This document shows positions 53,395 to 62,404 of a stretch of 64,000 nucleotides of DNA, in pieces. Made by a program: the position numbers and the translations under genes. The stretch is from Nostocales cyanobacterium HT-58-2. GTDB taxonomy: Bacteria; Cyanobacteriota; Cyanobacteriia; Cyanobacteriales; Nostocaceae. The notes under the pieces were generated by a model. The model worked only from the letters and a program-made list of their open reading frames with translations. It was not told the origin of the DNA and did no database searches. The stretch is from the NCBI GenBank assembly GCA_002163975.1, contig CP019636.1, positions 6,885,501 to 6,949,500 on the forward strand, given 5' to 3'. How positions within the stretch are numbered: the first letter of the stretch is position 1; each line of letters starts with the position of its first letter.

Positions 53395-54027
53395 TTAATT
53401 CTCTACTGGTACAATCCCTTGCCAGATAATCTCTACAAGATGTTGCACAAATTCTTGAGCAGTAGTAGAAGGAGGCATAGTAATAGAAGGAGGCATAGTA
53501 ATAGAAGGAGGCATACTTGCTTGAGATCCTGTGTGCTCTAAAAAAGCATAATTCATCAAAGCTCCTAGTAGTAAGTGAGCAAGAGCCTGAGGGTCGCAAC
53601 GGCGAAGCCGACCTTGTTCGATTTCATGCTCTAGAAAAGCACTTAGTGCTTTGAGATTTCGCATGGGTGGCGCTGATATGCTTTCTGGTTTCGGTAGAGC
53701 TTGTCCTCGCGATTGCAGCATCATCATTCGAGGTATCACCTCTCGGTGGAAGTCCAGAATAAGTAAACAGATTTGAATTAAGTTTCCTTTGAGGTTGCCT
53801 TTATCAACAAGAGTTTCAAGCTCCTTAACCCATATCGGTGTTTCTGGAATTCCCATCGCAGCGAAGAACAATTCTTCTTTGGTGGAAAAGCGTTTGAAAA
53901 TTGACGCCTCTGAAACACCCGCCCGTGCTGCAATCTCCAAAGTTGAACCACTGAAGCCTTGCTCCAGAAAAACTTCGCGGGCTGCCTCCAAGATTTGGTG
54001 ATTGCTGATTTTAGGTATCCGAGCCAT
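53395..54027 (-). CDS. TetR-family transcriptional repressor
   Basis: A 210-residue TetR regulator. The N-terminal helix-turn-helix is ILEAAREVFLEQGFSGSTLE then IAARAGVSEASIFKRFSTKEELFF (~11-55). The C-terminal ligand domain is divergent, as usual. It lies upstream of the Spy-like remnant and the MacA/MacB-type exporter on the same strand and probably controls them and itself, since matching palindromes lie before tetR and before the Spy-like gene. Near the C-terminus an 18-bp tandem repeat encodes PPSITM repeated (residues ~172-188), an unusual insertion. Confidence 0.93.
   Translation of the reverse strand: MARIPKISNHQILEAAREVFLEQGFSGSTLEIAARAGVSEASIFKRFSTKEELFFAAMGIPETPIWVKELETLVDKGNLKGNLIQICLLILDFHREVIPRMMMLQSRGQALPKPESISAPPMRNLKALSAFLEHEIEQGRLRRCDPQALAHLLLGALMNYAFLEHTGSQASMPPSITMPPSITMPPSTTAQEFVQHLVEIIWQGIVPVEN
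53462..53515. repeat. 18-bp tandem repeat inside tetR
   Basis: GGAGGCATAGTAATAGAA occurs at 53471-53488 and 53489-53506, followed by a half unit (53507-53515) and preceded by a partial unit. Being a multiple of three it keeps the frame and encodes PPSITM. Variation in copy number between strains would be expected. Confidence 0.9.
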
Positions 54028-54031
54028 AATT

Positions 54032-54046
54032 AGTAAGTACTTACTT
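54032..54046. promoter_or_regulatory. Palindromic operator, likely TetR site 2 (autoregulation)
   Basis: AGTAAGTACTTACTT contains the perfect palindrome AGTAAGTACTTACT (54032-54045), 5 bp upstream of the tetR start codon, with an extra half-site ACTTACTTA continuing to about 54051. Its core is identical to the site at 53344. The position suits repression of tetR by its own product. Confidence 0.75.
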
Positions 54047-54340
54047 ACTTAAGTTATTCCGTTGTTATTACAATGTCAAGGGGGAAATGATAACCAAGCC
54101 ATAGCTCACAGATGTTAGATTCAGAATTTCAAACAGCTTAGGTGAACCATGGATGAATATGCTTAGCCTAATCCATTCATACCTATGCAAGATTTTTTTG
54201 AGGTAGTAGCGAGAGCGAGGCGGTTTCATGAGTTAGCCGATGGGCTTTGTGTTTTCGACACTGTAAAATTTTGTCGTCAACCGAGGAAATCGTTTAAGCT
54301 AGCTGAAAGATTCTTTCATTCTAGGCAAAGAGGCGGTAGT

Positions 54341-55240
54341 GTGCCTAAACGAATTGGTTTGATTTCTCTTCTGGTTGTCTGTGGTTTGTGTAGTTTATCT
54401 CAACCTATAAATGCACAAGCACTGGTACCTCATACACTGCAACTGGATGCAGCGAAGTTGGAACAGCAAGGGTTAAGTCTGGCAAGAGAGGCAGCTCAGC
54501 TAGCGCAGTTTCAACAGTTTGAACTCGCTTTACCAAGAGCGCGGTTGGCATCGCAACTAGCTCCTAAGAACGATAAAGTATGGTTTCTTCTGGGCGGTTT
54601 GTATTTGCAAGCCAAAGATTTGGATGGCGGAATTACTGCCTTAAAGAAGGCACAATCTCTCAATCCTAAAAATGGTGATGTTCAGTTCGCTTTGGGTTCA
54701 GCTTACTTTCAGCAGCAAAAGTATCAAGAAGCTGCAAGCTACTACCAAGCAGGTTTAAAGTTAAAACCCAATGATCCAGAGGGGTTGTTCGATTTGGGAA
54801 ATGCTTACTATATGCTGGGTAAGCGTCCAGATGCTATCACTCAGTACACAAAAGCAGTCTCCCTTGACAAAAAATTCTGGCCCGCCATCAATAATGTTGG
54901 GTTAATTTTGTATGAACAGGGCGATATTCAAGGCGCAATTAAGCAATGGCAAGACGCTGTTGCCATTGAGAAACAAGCGGCAGAACCTTTACTGGCATTG
55001 GCAGTAGCTTTGTATAGTAAAGGCGATCGCGACCAAGGTCTGGCAATGGGAGAAGCCGCACTCCGCATTGATGAGCGCTATGCTGATTTAGATTTTCTTA
55101 AACAAAATCTCTGGGGTGCACGCCTCTTGTCTGATACAAAAAAATTCTTAGAATTACCCAGCATTCAAGCTGCTCTTCAGCAACGTGAGGAACCATCAGC
55201 TCCTAATCCTACCATCAGGCAACGGATGATTCCGCAATAG
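54341..55240 (+). CDS. Secreted tetratricopeptide-repeat protein
   Basis: A TPR protein of 299 residues from GTG 54341. This start gives a clean signal peptide (PKRIGLISLLVVCGLCSLSQ, cleavage after INAQA); an open frame to ATG 54185 would bury it behind 52 unlikely residues. Six or more 34-residue TPR units follow, e.g. DKVWFLLGGLYLQAKDLDGG, GDVQFALGSAYFQQQKYQEA, PEGLFDLGNAYYMLGKRPDA. The tail is Pro/Gln-rich. It is probably a periplasmic protein-interaction scaffold; no partner is suggested by the neighbours. Confidence 0.85.
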   Translation: MPKRIGLISLLVVCGLCSLSQPINAQALVPHTLQLDAAKLEQQGLSLAREAAQLAQFQQFELALPRARLASQLAPKNDKVWFLLGGLYLQAKDLDGGITALKKAQSLNPKNGDVQFALGSAYFQQQKYQEAASYYQAGLKLKPNDPEGLFDLGNAYYMLGKRPDAITQYTKAVSLDKKFWPAINNVGLILYEQGDIQGAIKQWQDAVAIEKQAAEPLLALAVALYSKGDRDQGLAMGEAALRIDERYADLDFLKQNLWGARLLSDTKKFLELPSIQAALQQREEPSAPNPTIRQRMIPQ

Positions 55241-55317
55241 GAAAGTGGCATGGTTAGTTGTGAGCCACTCGCTTAACTTCAAAATTCAAAATTCACGCAT
55301 TATAAATTCAAAATTCT

Positions 55318-55434
55318 TAGACCTCTTGCACGAATGCAAAACCTGCCCTCATCTCCCTGTTTTGTGAGAGGGATTTGGGGTGTAGAGCTTTGCTCTTCAA
55401 ACAAGAGTGGGCAAAGATTCATGCAAGAAGTCTA
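55318..55434. repeat. MITE-like repeat, second copy of the TAGAC...TCTTGC family
   Basis: A 117-bp element: left TAGACCTCTTGCACGAAT and right, on the other strand, TAGACTTCTTGCATGAAT (16 of 18 match). Left part GCACGAATGCAAAACCTGCC matches the inverted copy at 35579-35673. The following 55435-55823 has no gene; 55500-55590 is rich in GCG/AAGCG short repeats common in these genomes. Confidence 0.8.
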
Positions 55435-55823
55435 TTTTTGAACTTTGCGAAAAGTTGCCAGAGCGATTTTCCTTACTCTGCTAACTACCAGTCTTCATAT
55501 CCCTGACGGAACGCTTTGCGCGAAGTGGTAGCGAAGTACCCGCTTAAGCAAGCTAAGCATAGCAGACGCACCAGAAGGAGCGTAAGACCTCACAACTCAC
55601 AATCCCTATCCTCTTGACACTTGCTCAAAATTTCATCTAATAGTACATATATATTATTCTATAAAAGAAACAGTAACCCAACGTACTTATTGAGAATTAG
55701 GCTACTGTTGACCATTGTCCCAGGTGTGTTCTGAAGTCAAGGACATTACTATGGAAATGTGCTTGGTGCAGTCTACCGTGGAGTGGACATTCTTTTAGGC
55801 TCCTAATTGTACATTGAGTTGTC

Positions 55824-56219
55824 TTATTTAGGTAGCAGTGCGATGATTTGGTCAACAAACAGTTGATGATCAACAATCGGCTTGGAGATGTAGCCATCTG
55901 CACCGCTTTGTTTGAGAAAGTTCTCGCGATCGCCCTCCATGGCATGGGCTGTTACCAAAATAATAGGTAAAGAGGCTGTTTGCGGATCAGATTTTAACAT
56001 TTGTGTAATCTTGATACCATCAACAGACTTACCTTGGTAAACACTTCGTGATAAAGAAACATCCATCAAGATAATGTCAACTTCACCCGATTGGGCAATT
56101 TTGATGACCTCTTCCACATTTTCAGTATGTTTTACCTCCAAGCCACCTCGCTTGGTTAAAATTTTGGAAAAAACACGAGCATTAATCAGATCGTCTTCGA
56201 CAATCAAAACAGTTTTCAT
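55824..56219 (-). CDS. CheY-like single-domain response regulator
   Basis: A 131-residue receiver-only protein. The phosphorylation site is Asp53 (DIILMDVSLSR), with acidic pair Glu8/Asp9 (VEDD), Thr in LVTAH and Lys in YISKP. A 10-residue insertion (SRSVYQGKSV) follows the Asp, as in a group of cyanobacterial receivers linked to multi-component phosphorelays. No output domain or neighbouring kinase is present; it probably relays phosphate for a hybrid kinase encoded elsewhere. It is divergent from the topoisomerase gene. Confidence 0.92.
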   Translation of the reverse strand: MKTVLIVEDDLINARVFSKILTKRGGLEVKHTENVEEVIKIAQSGEVDIILMDVSLSRSVYQGKSVDGIKITQMLKSDPQTASLPIILVTAHAMEGDRENFLKQSGADGYISKPIVDHQLFVDQIIALLPK

Positions 56220-56476
56220 GAGAATTTGACTTTTGTTTGCTCATCTTAACTAGAGGTGCACGTTCCAGAGAAGGAGAATATCACCTAATCAAAACTTTTG
56301 TGTGCCTATCGTTGAAATAATCAATATAAATCCCCGTCAACAAGGATGATACTATTGCTTTCTATCCTGTGACTATCAAGATTCTGTAATGAAAAGCATT
56401 TCATTCGTTATGCTGTGGTTGCTGCAGTCTTCATTAATGACAAATTTGGTGTAGTGGAAATTTAGGGAAAAAACTC

Positions 56477-58999
56477 ATGGCAAAACAATTAAACCTTCTC
56501 TGTGAGGGACAGGTCATCACCACAGCCTTGCATACCGAGATGCAACGGTCTTACTTAGAATATGCCATGAGTGTCATTGTTGGTCGGGCGTTACCAGATG
56601 TGCGAGATGGCTTAAAGCCAGTGCATCGACGCATTTTGTATGCTATGCACGAACTGGGTCTGACGCCAGATCGACCTTACCGTAAGTGTGCACGTGTGGT
56701 GGGAGATGTGTTAGGGAAATACCACCCCCACGGCGACCAAGCGGTTTATGATGCCTTGGTAAGGCTAGTGCAGGACTTTTCTAGTCGCTATCCCTTACTA
56801 GCAGGACATGGTAATTTCGGAAGTGTGGATAATGATCCTCCAGCAGCGATGCGTTACACAGAAACGCGTCTGGCACCCATTAGCAATGAGGGAATGCTGA
56901 CGGAAATTGGCGAAGAAACCGTGGACTTCATCGGTAACTTTGATAATTCTCAGCAAGAACCAACCGTACTGCCAGCACAGTTGCCTTTCCTCTTACTCAA
57001 TGGCAGTTCAGGTATTGCTGTGGGTATGGCAACGAATATTCCACCACATAACTTAGGGGAAGTAGTAGATGGGTTGATAGCATTAATCGACAACCCCGAC
57101 TTATCCGATGAAAAGTTATTTGAGCTGATTCCCGGACCAGATTTTCCTACAGGTGGTGAAATTGTGGGTCACTCTGGCATTCGCGAAGCGTACACTATAG
57201 GCAAAGGCAGTATTGTGCTGCGAGGAGTGACCCAGATTGAGGAAGTGACTGGTAGTAGGGGTAGCAAGCGACGAACAGCAATTGTGGTGACAGAATTGCC
57301 GTATCAAGTGAATAAGGCTGCTTGGATTGAGAAAGTCGCGGATCTTGTGAATCAAGGTCGTCTTCAGGGAATTGCGGATCTTCGTGATGAAAGCGATCGC
57401 CAAGGAATGCGCGTTGTGATTGAACTCAAACGCGATACGAACCCTCAAGAAGTTCTCCAGAATTTGTATCACCAAACCGCCTTACAAACTAACTTTGGGG
57501 CAATTCTCCTTGCCTTAGTGGATGGACAACCCCGACAGCTTTCCTTGCGTCAGCTGTTGCAAGAGTTTTTGAGTTTTAGAGAGCAAACACTGAACCGTCG
57601 CTACTCTCATGAGTTGGGAAAGGCGGAAAGTCGGCTGCATTTGGTTGAAGGTTTACTCAAAGCACTTTCTCATGTAGATGAGGTTGTAGAGATTTTACGA
57701 AGTGCAGCTGATGGTACGACAGCAAAAATTAGCTTGCAAAACCGACTGGATTTGAGTGAAGTGCAAGCAGATGCTATTTTGTCTATGCCGTTGCGACGTT
57801 TAACAAATTTAGAACAGCAAAATTTACACAAAGAGTATGAACAGCTCAATGAGCAAATTCAGTTATTGCGGAGATTGCTGGACGATAGACGAGAATTATT
57901 GAAGTCACTAAAAAAAGATTTGCGATCGCTCAAGCGCAAATACAGTGATACTCGTCGGACAAAAATAGGCGTCACACGTGACGAGGAAACAAAGGGACAA
58001 TCAAACAAAGGGACAAGAAGACAACAGGACAAGGAAGCAGACAGTCCAAAATCTCAAATTGAACATCCTACCAAATTGGAAGCGCCGCCAGAAGAGGTGG
58101 TTTTAGAGTTTACGCAGCGAGGATACGTACGTCGTGCGCCATCACCTCGAAAGGCAAAAACTGATAATGGTACATCCGATAACGACATCGTCATCCAAAG
58201 CATGGTGAGCGACACAGCAAAAGAGCTGCTAGTACTTACCAGTGGTGCCAAGGTTTACCCTGTGAGTGTGGCAGATATTCCTCCTACCAACGGACGTTCT
58301 GCACGAGGAACACCACTGATTACCTTGCTCTCAAGTTCTGCTCAAGGTGCTCAAGAAGGTTTGATTCACCGCTTTGTCTTGCCAGACAATCTAGAAAATG
58401 CCGAGATTGTTCTCCTCTCTAAGCAAGGAAGAATCAAGCGTCTGTCTCTGACAGAATTGACTAACCTCTCTCGTCGCGGTATCACCATTTTGAAACTTAA
58501 AGATGGTGATGAATTGTCATTTACCCAGTTCTCCAAAGCGGGTGAACATCTGGTTTTAGCAAGTTCGGGTGGGCGAGTTTTGAAGTTTGAGGTCAATGAT
58601 GAGCAACTTCCTATTATGGGTCGCGCTGCTATGGGTTTACAAGGTTTACGCGTGCGCCAACAAGAGGAAATGGTTGGTTGTGTGACCTCTAGCAACAAGG
58701 AAAATTTGTTACTGATAACTCAATTAGGATACGCCAAACGTATACCTGCAAATAGTTTTAGGTTAGCCAATCGAGGCGATATTGGAACTCAGACTTTTAA
58801 ATTCACCAATAAAACTGACTCCTTAGCAGGAGTGGTACGAGCGATCGCAGGTGCTGAGGTGGCGCTAATTACGAATCATCAAAGAGTGGTACGCCTGAGC
58901 GTAGAAACAGTTCCAACCTTAAGTAAAGATGGCACAGGTGAAAATATTCTTCAGCTCAATCGTGAAGAAAGAGTCATTTCTGTCGTCGAACTGCAATAA
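56477..58999 (+). CDS. gyrA: Type IIA topoisomerase subunit A (DNA gyrase A / topo IV A)
   Basis: An 840-residue DNA cleavage subunit. The catalytic Tyr127 is in AAMRYTETRLA. N-terminal blocks LPDVRDGLKPVHRRILYAM and GKYHPHGDQAVYDALVRL are typical. The quinolone-determining Ser83 (E. coli numbering) is Gln88 here. The C-terminal beta-pinwheel (~545-840) has degenerate GyrA-box-like sequence (LSRRGI), so GyrA versus ParC cannot be settled; cyanobacteria often carry two A-type genes. Residues ~497-530 are a polar low-complexity insert (bases ~57985-58055) resembling intergenic AGGACAA repeats. The start is ATG 56477. Confidence 0.94.
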   Translation: MAKQLNLLCEGQVITTALHTEMQRSYLEYAMSVIVGRALPDVRDGLKPVHRRILYAMHELGLTPDRPYRKCARVVGDVLGKYHPHGDQAVYDALVRLVQDFSSRYPLLAGHGNFGSVDNDPPAAMRYTETRLAPISNEGMLTEIGEETVDFIGNFDNSQQEPTVLPAQLPFLLLNGSSGIAVGMATNIPPHNLGEVVDGLIALIDNPDLSDEKLFELIPGPDFPTGGEIVGHSGIREAYTIGKGSIVLRGVTQIEEVTGSRGSKRRTAIVVTELPYQVNKAAWIEKVADLVNQGRLQGIADLRDESDRQGMRVVIELKRDTNPQEVLQNLYHQTALQTNFGAILLALVDGQPRQLSLRQLLQEFLSFREQTLNRRYSHELGKAESRLHLVEGLLKALSHVDEVVEILRSAADGTTAKISLQNRLDLSEVQADAILSMPLRRLTNLEQQNLHKEYEQLNEQIQLLRRLLDDRRELLKSLKKDLRSLKRKYSDTRRTKIGVTRDEETKGQSNKGTRRQQDKEADSPKSQIEHPTKLEAPPEEVVLEFTQRGYVRRAPSPRKAKTDNGTSDNDIVIQSMVSDTAKELLVLTSGAKVYPVSVADIPPTNGRSARGTPLITLLSSSAQGAQEGLIHRFVLPDNLENAEIVLLSKQGRIKRLSLTELTNLSRRGITILKLKDGDELSFTQFSKAGEHLVLASSGGRVLKFEVNDEQLPIMGRAAMGLQGLRVRQQEEMVGCVTSSNKENLLLITQLGYAKRIPANSFRLANRGDIGTQTFKFTNKTDSLAGVVRAIAGAEVALITNHQRVVRLSVETVPTLSKDGTGENILQLNREERVISVVELQ

Positions 59000-59228
59000 G
59001 CCGTATGTATGTAAGGTACTGCACGGCTCGGGAATAGAGGAATAAAAGAATTCAGGAGTGCAGAATCAAGATGTTCTCTTTTGAGCAACCCTCTCCTGAA
59101 CTCTTCAACTTCACATATTTTAAATAAGCGCAATATAGCTATAAAAAATATGACACTTCTTAAAAAAGTTGTTATATTAGTTTACATAAGGTAACAAACC
59201 TTAAACAACTCAGTTTGGAGTGCCAACT

Positions 59229-59408
59229 ATGACAAACGCAACAAAAGCTTCGACTCCCGTCATCGATGACCGTAATTCTTGGCGCTGGGGTTTCACACCT
59301 CAAGCAGAAATTTGGAATGGTCGATTGGCAATGATTGGCTTTTTAGCAGCCGCGCTCATTGAACTGTTTTCTGGTCAAGGTTTCCTACACTTCTGGGGAA
59401 TTCTGTAA
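59229..59408 (+). CDS. High-light-inducible protein (one-helix chlorophyll-binding Hli)
   Basis: A 59-residue Hli/Scp protein. The single transmembrane helix carries the chlorophyll-binding signature AEIWNGRLAMIGFLAAAL (E-x-x-N-x-R), followed by IELFSGQGFLHFWGIL. Such proteins dissipate excess energy and assist photosystem II assembly. The start is ATG 59229, with GGAG (59217-59220) 8 bases upstream; the GTG at 59220 overlaps that site and is rejected. A bidirectional terminator follows, shared with the convergent sigma-factor gene. Confidence 0.95.
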   Translation: MTNATKASTPVIDDRNSWRWGFTPQAEIWNGRLAMIGFLAAALIELFSGQGFLHFWGIL

Positions 59409-59457
59409 CTTTTAAGTATGCAGATTGATTCCTTTGCAATTATAAATACATAACTAA

Positions 59458-59498
59458 GTAAAAAACCTGGAAGTGTTCATGACTTCCAGGTTTTTTAC
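59458..59498. terminator. Bidirectional terminator between hli and the sigma factor
   Basis: GTAAAAAACCTGGAAGT (59458-59474), 7-base loop, ACTTCCAGGTTTTTTAC (59482-59498): a perfect 17-bp stem with A- and T-runs on both sides, lying between convergent genes. Confidence 0.9.
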
Positions 59499-59562
59499 AG
59501 TTTGTATTCTTTTTCTCTACAAATGAGTCATTTGTCTAAAACTCATAACTCTTAACAAATCA

Positions 59563-60738
59563 TTAACGGATGTACTCCTTAAGAACACTGTTGCGATTCG
59601 GGTGACGTAACTTCCGAAGTGCTTTCGCCTCAATTTGACGAATCCGTTCGCGAGTGACATTGAAAATTTGTCCAATTTCTTCCAGGGTCTTCATGCGACC
59701 GTCATCCAAACCGTAGCGCAGTCTGAGAACATCACGTTCACGGGGACTGAGACTATCGAGGACTTTTTCCAGGTCTTCGCGCAGCAGATTTTTAGAAACT
59801 TGGTCTTCTGGTGTTTCACCATCAGACTCAATAAAATCGCCCAGTCGAGAATCTTCTTCTTTCCCTATGGGCGTTTCTAGTGAAATAGGCAATTGTGCGG
59901 ATTTAGCAATAAACCGCAGCTTCTCAATAGTCATTTCCATTCGAGTCGCAATTTCTTCTTCAGTGGGTTTGCGACCCATTTCTTGAGAAAGAAGCTTGGT
60001 TGTTTTCTTAATCCGGGAAATGGTTTCGTAAAGGTGAACCGGAAGGCGAATAGTCCGGGATTGGTCGGCGATCGCACGAGTAATTGCTTGACGAATCCAC
60101 CATGTGGCGTATGTCGAGAACTTGTAGCCTTTTTCGTGGTCAAACTTTTCGGCGGCGCGAATCAAACCAAGACTTCCTTCTTGAATCAAGTCTTGAAAAG
60201 ATAAGCCTCGATTCATATACTTCTTAGCAATTGAAACTACAAGGCGCAGGTTAGACTGTACCATCTTGTCTTTCGCTCTGCGACCAATATGCAGTCTATA
60301 GCGAAATTGTGGCAAGGGTATTTGTACTGCTTCTGCCCATTCACTGTCGAAAGGCTCACGAGCTAACTGCTGTGCAAGTTTTTCACGCACTCGCTCCAAT
60401 TCCAGTAAATCAGCAATCTTGCGTGCCAATTCAATTTCTTCATCCGCACGCAATAGGCGAATTCGACCTATTTCTTGCAAGTAAAGGCGGATCGAATCCT
60501 CGGTGTAATGCTTTTTCTTCGTTTGAGACCGACGACGCGATTTAGCGGCTTTTCCAGACTTTGCGTCGTCCTCATCAGACTGAGGCTCTAAAAATTCATC
60601 GAGTTCGCCATCATCGCTGAGCAATAAGTCCTCTTCGTCGTCAATCAAGAGTTCCTCTAACTCAATCTCAGGCGGATTCATTATTTCTAGGTCATCAGGC
60701 TGAAACCTGTTTTCGAGTACGTTGTTAGCCTGGTTCAT
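59563..60738 (-). CDS. sigA: Principal sigma factor SigA (RpoD)
   Basis: A 391-residue group 1 sigma-70 factor directing housekeeping transcription. An acidic N-terminal region (1-~60) is followed by region 1.2 (DSIRLYLQEIGRIRLL), region 2 with NLRLVVSIAKKYMNRGLSFQ and the -10 recognition helix YATWWIRQAITRAI (~210-225), region 3, and region 4 with TLEEIGQIFNVTRERIRQIE (~350-372) for the -35 element. Length and order match cyanobacterial SigA. It has a 1.67-kb gap on its 5' side, consistent with several promoters or a long leader. Confidence 0.95.
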   Translation of the reverse strand: MNQANNVLENRFQPDDLEIMNPPEIELEELLIDDEEDLLLSDDGELDEFLEPQSDEDDAKSGKAAKSRRRSQTKKKHYTEDSIRLYLQEIGRIRLLRADEEIELARKIADLLELERVREKLAQQLAREPFDSEWAEAVQIPLPQFRYRLHIGRRAKDKMVQSNLRLVVSIAKKYMNRGLSFQDLIQEGSLGLIRAAEKFDHEKGYKFSTYATWWIRQAITRAIADQSRTIRLPVHLYETISRIKKTTKLLSQEMGRKPTEEEIATRMEMTIEKLRFIAKSAQLPISLETPIGKEEDSRLGDFIESDGETPEDQVSKNLLREDLEKVLDSLSPRERDVLRLRYGLDDGRMKTLEEIGQIFNVTRERIRQIEAKALRKLRHPNRNSVLKEYIR

Positions 60739-62404
60739 GCCGCGTTCCTCATGCTCCTTGCAGAATCAATTACTTAAGATGTGTTTACTGCTCTTAAGGT
60801 GAGCTATTTACCAACAGAAAAGACAAAAAAGAAGGTTTTTGGCTATTTTCCCCAAAGATAATTCTGGATTTTTTACACCTTCTAAACAGAGCTCTCCTAT
60901 GTAGGGACAAACTCCTTAAAAGGTGAATTCCTATCTTGAGTCAATGCCATGTGTGTTGCAGAACAACATCACTTTTAACTAGCTGGTCTAAAAAAGACTC
61001 ATCTTGCTATAAAAATTTACCACTCCATACAAACGAATATGACTGTTGGGAGATTCTTTTGTAAAGACTGTTCCGATTGTAGCCTGTTTCACAGAAATTG
61101 CACTGTCTTTGTGGGGTAACCATGAAGTCATTAAACAAGTTATAAGGCTGTTCTACAAAATGAAACATTGAAAAAGGCACCCTTATCCTTAGTATTTTCT
61201 CCAAAATTTTTTGGAATTGCAGTGGTGTTCTCATTCCAATTTAATGTTAGGTACACCTGCTGATATCTGGATCAATGTATTGTGTAGAACATTTTTCACA
61301 TAGGAACAGCATATTTTCAGCTCACCCAACTAAGAAAAAATGGGTAAATCCATTTTTACACTTCCTTCACGAGTCACTAAATAGTCATTCAGTTCGCCTT
61401 GTGGCGAAAACCTTATCCATGTCCTGTCTAGGGAGGCTTTATGCTTTCTTCCATTAGGCGTACCATAGGCACCATGAATGCAAGTTGGATAATGTTTGGT
61501 GGTTTTTTACAGTCGCTTAACTTTGTTCTGCCAACTACCTTAACTGAGGAGTCAAGTCTTTAGCAGAATGAACAGATGGACAAGGAGTTGAGACTGAGCA
61601 AATCAGGTCTTTATCACACGTTAGCGCACTGTTGAAATTTCCACCTAATGAATCTTGACAAACTGTTTTTATTGTATCCAACGCTATTTTAATCAATTAA
61701 AAAAGGATTTGACAGTGAATTTGACAGTTAAGACTATCGATATTAACCTACTTAACGCCCAATTTCATTAAAGGAATGCAAAATATACCAGAGCCCACTA
61801 CAGGACGTTGAAGAAACATATTTAACAACACTACCGTAGAGATCATTGCCATGGTTTCATAACTTTGGTTAATAGTGCAAACCCCTTTTGAGTTGCTTGC
61901 AATACTTACAAAATAGGGATGAAGTTGGATTTTGGCGCAAAATCGAGGTAAATCAAACTATAGTTAACTTGCTTAGTCTAGCAAGATATCGTTTCAAACA
62001 GTAAGTTAAAACTAACTACAGTAGACGGAGATGATTTGCACCTATAAGGTCAAGGCATTGTAATACTTAATACTGTTAAGTTAATCAATCAGTGATCGTC
62101 TCAGTAAGAAAACATAAATAATTCTTATATGTATTAGGAATAACTGTGAATATCCTATATCAAAAGTTTATCAGCCAGATTGTCAAAATTTTTAGTACGG
62201 GTGTCAGGGAAAAATGAAAATAATATTTACTCTTGATTTCTCAGAATTCAAGAATTATCTTTCTCCTTGAGAATGTTATCCTCTATACTTTAAGAAATGC
62301 AAAAAGAGCTAACAGTCCAAAGCTTTAGACCATTAACTCTTTACTTAAGACGAATAATCAACCTAACTAAGCATAAAGAAACATAAAGTAGAAACTTTGT
62401 TCTA
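60739..62404. other. 1.67-kb gap upstream of sigA, no gene recognised
   Basis: The longest non-coding stretch of the window. Short frames (60-75 codons) at 61007-61234 and 61275-61457 resemble nothing. Two hairpins stand out: AAAAATGG (61336-61343) / CCATTTTT (61350-61357), and TTCGCC/GGCGAA near 61391-61406. The rest is AT-rich without repeats I can place. It probably contains the sigA promoters and leader, the 3' region of gyrB, and possibly an unannotated RNA. Confidence 0.5.
62298..62342 (-). terminator. Terminator of gyrB
   Basis: AAAGAGCTAACAGTCCAAAG (62303-62322) pairs with CTTTAGACCATTAACTCTTT (62323-62342), 16 of 20 positions plus wobble. On the minus strand the stem is followed by TTTTTGCATTTCTT. 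It lies about 60 bp after the gyrB stop. Confidence 0.7.

Noticed and set aside
53462..53515. CRISPR-like array
   Set aside because: Units are directly adjacent 18-mers with no spacers, inside the tetR coding frame.
54185..54340. 52-residue N-terminal extension of the TPR protein
   Set aside because: It would place a clear signal peptide in the interior; the GTG at 54341 gives a normal secreted protein.
61275..61457. 60-codon open frame upstream of sigA
   Set aside because: No ribosome binding site, no family resemblance, composition of chance translation.
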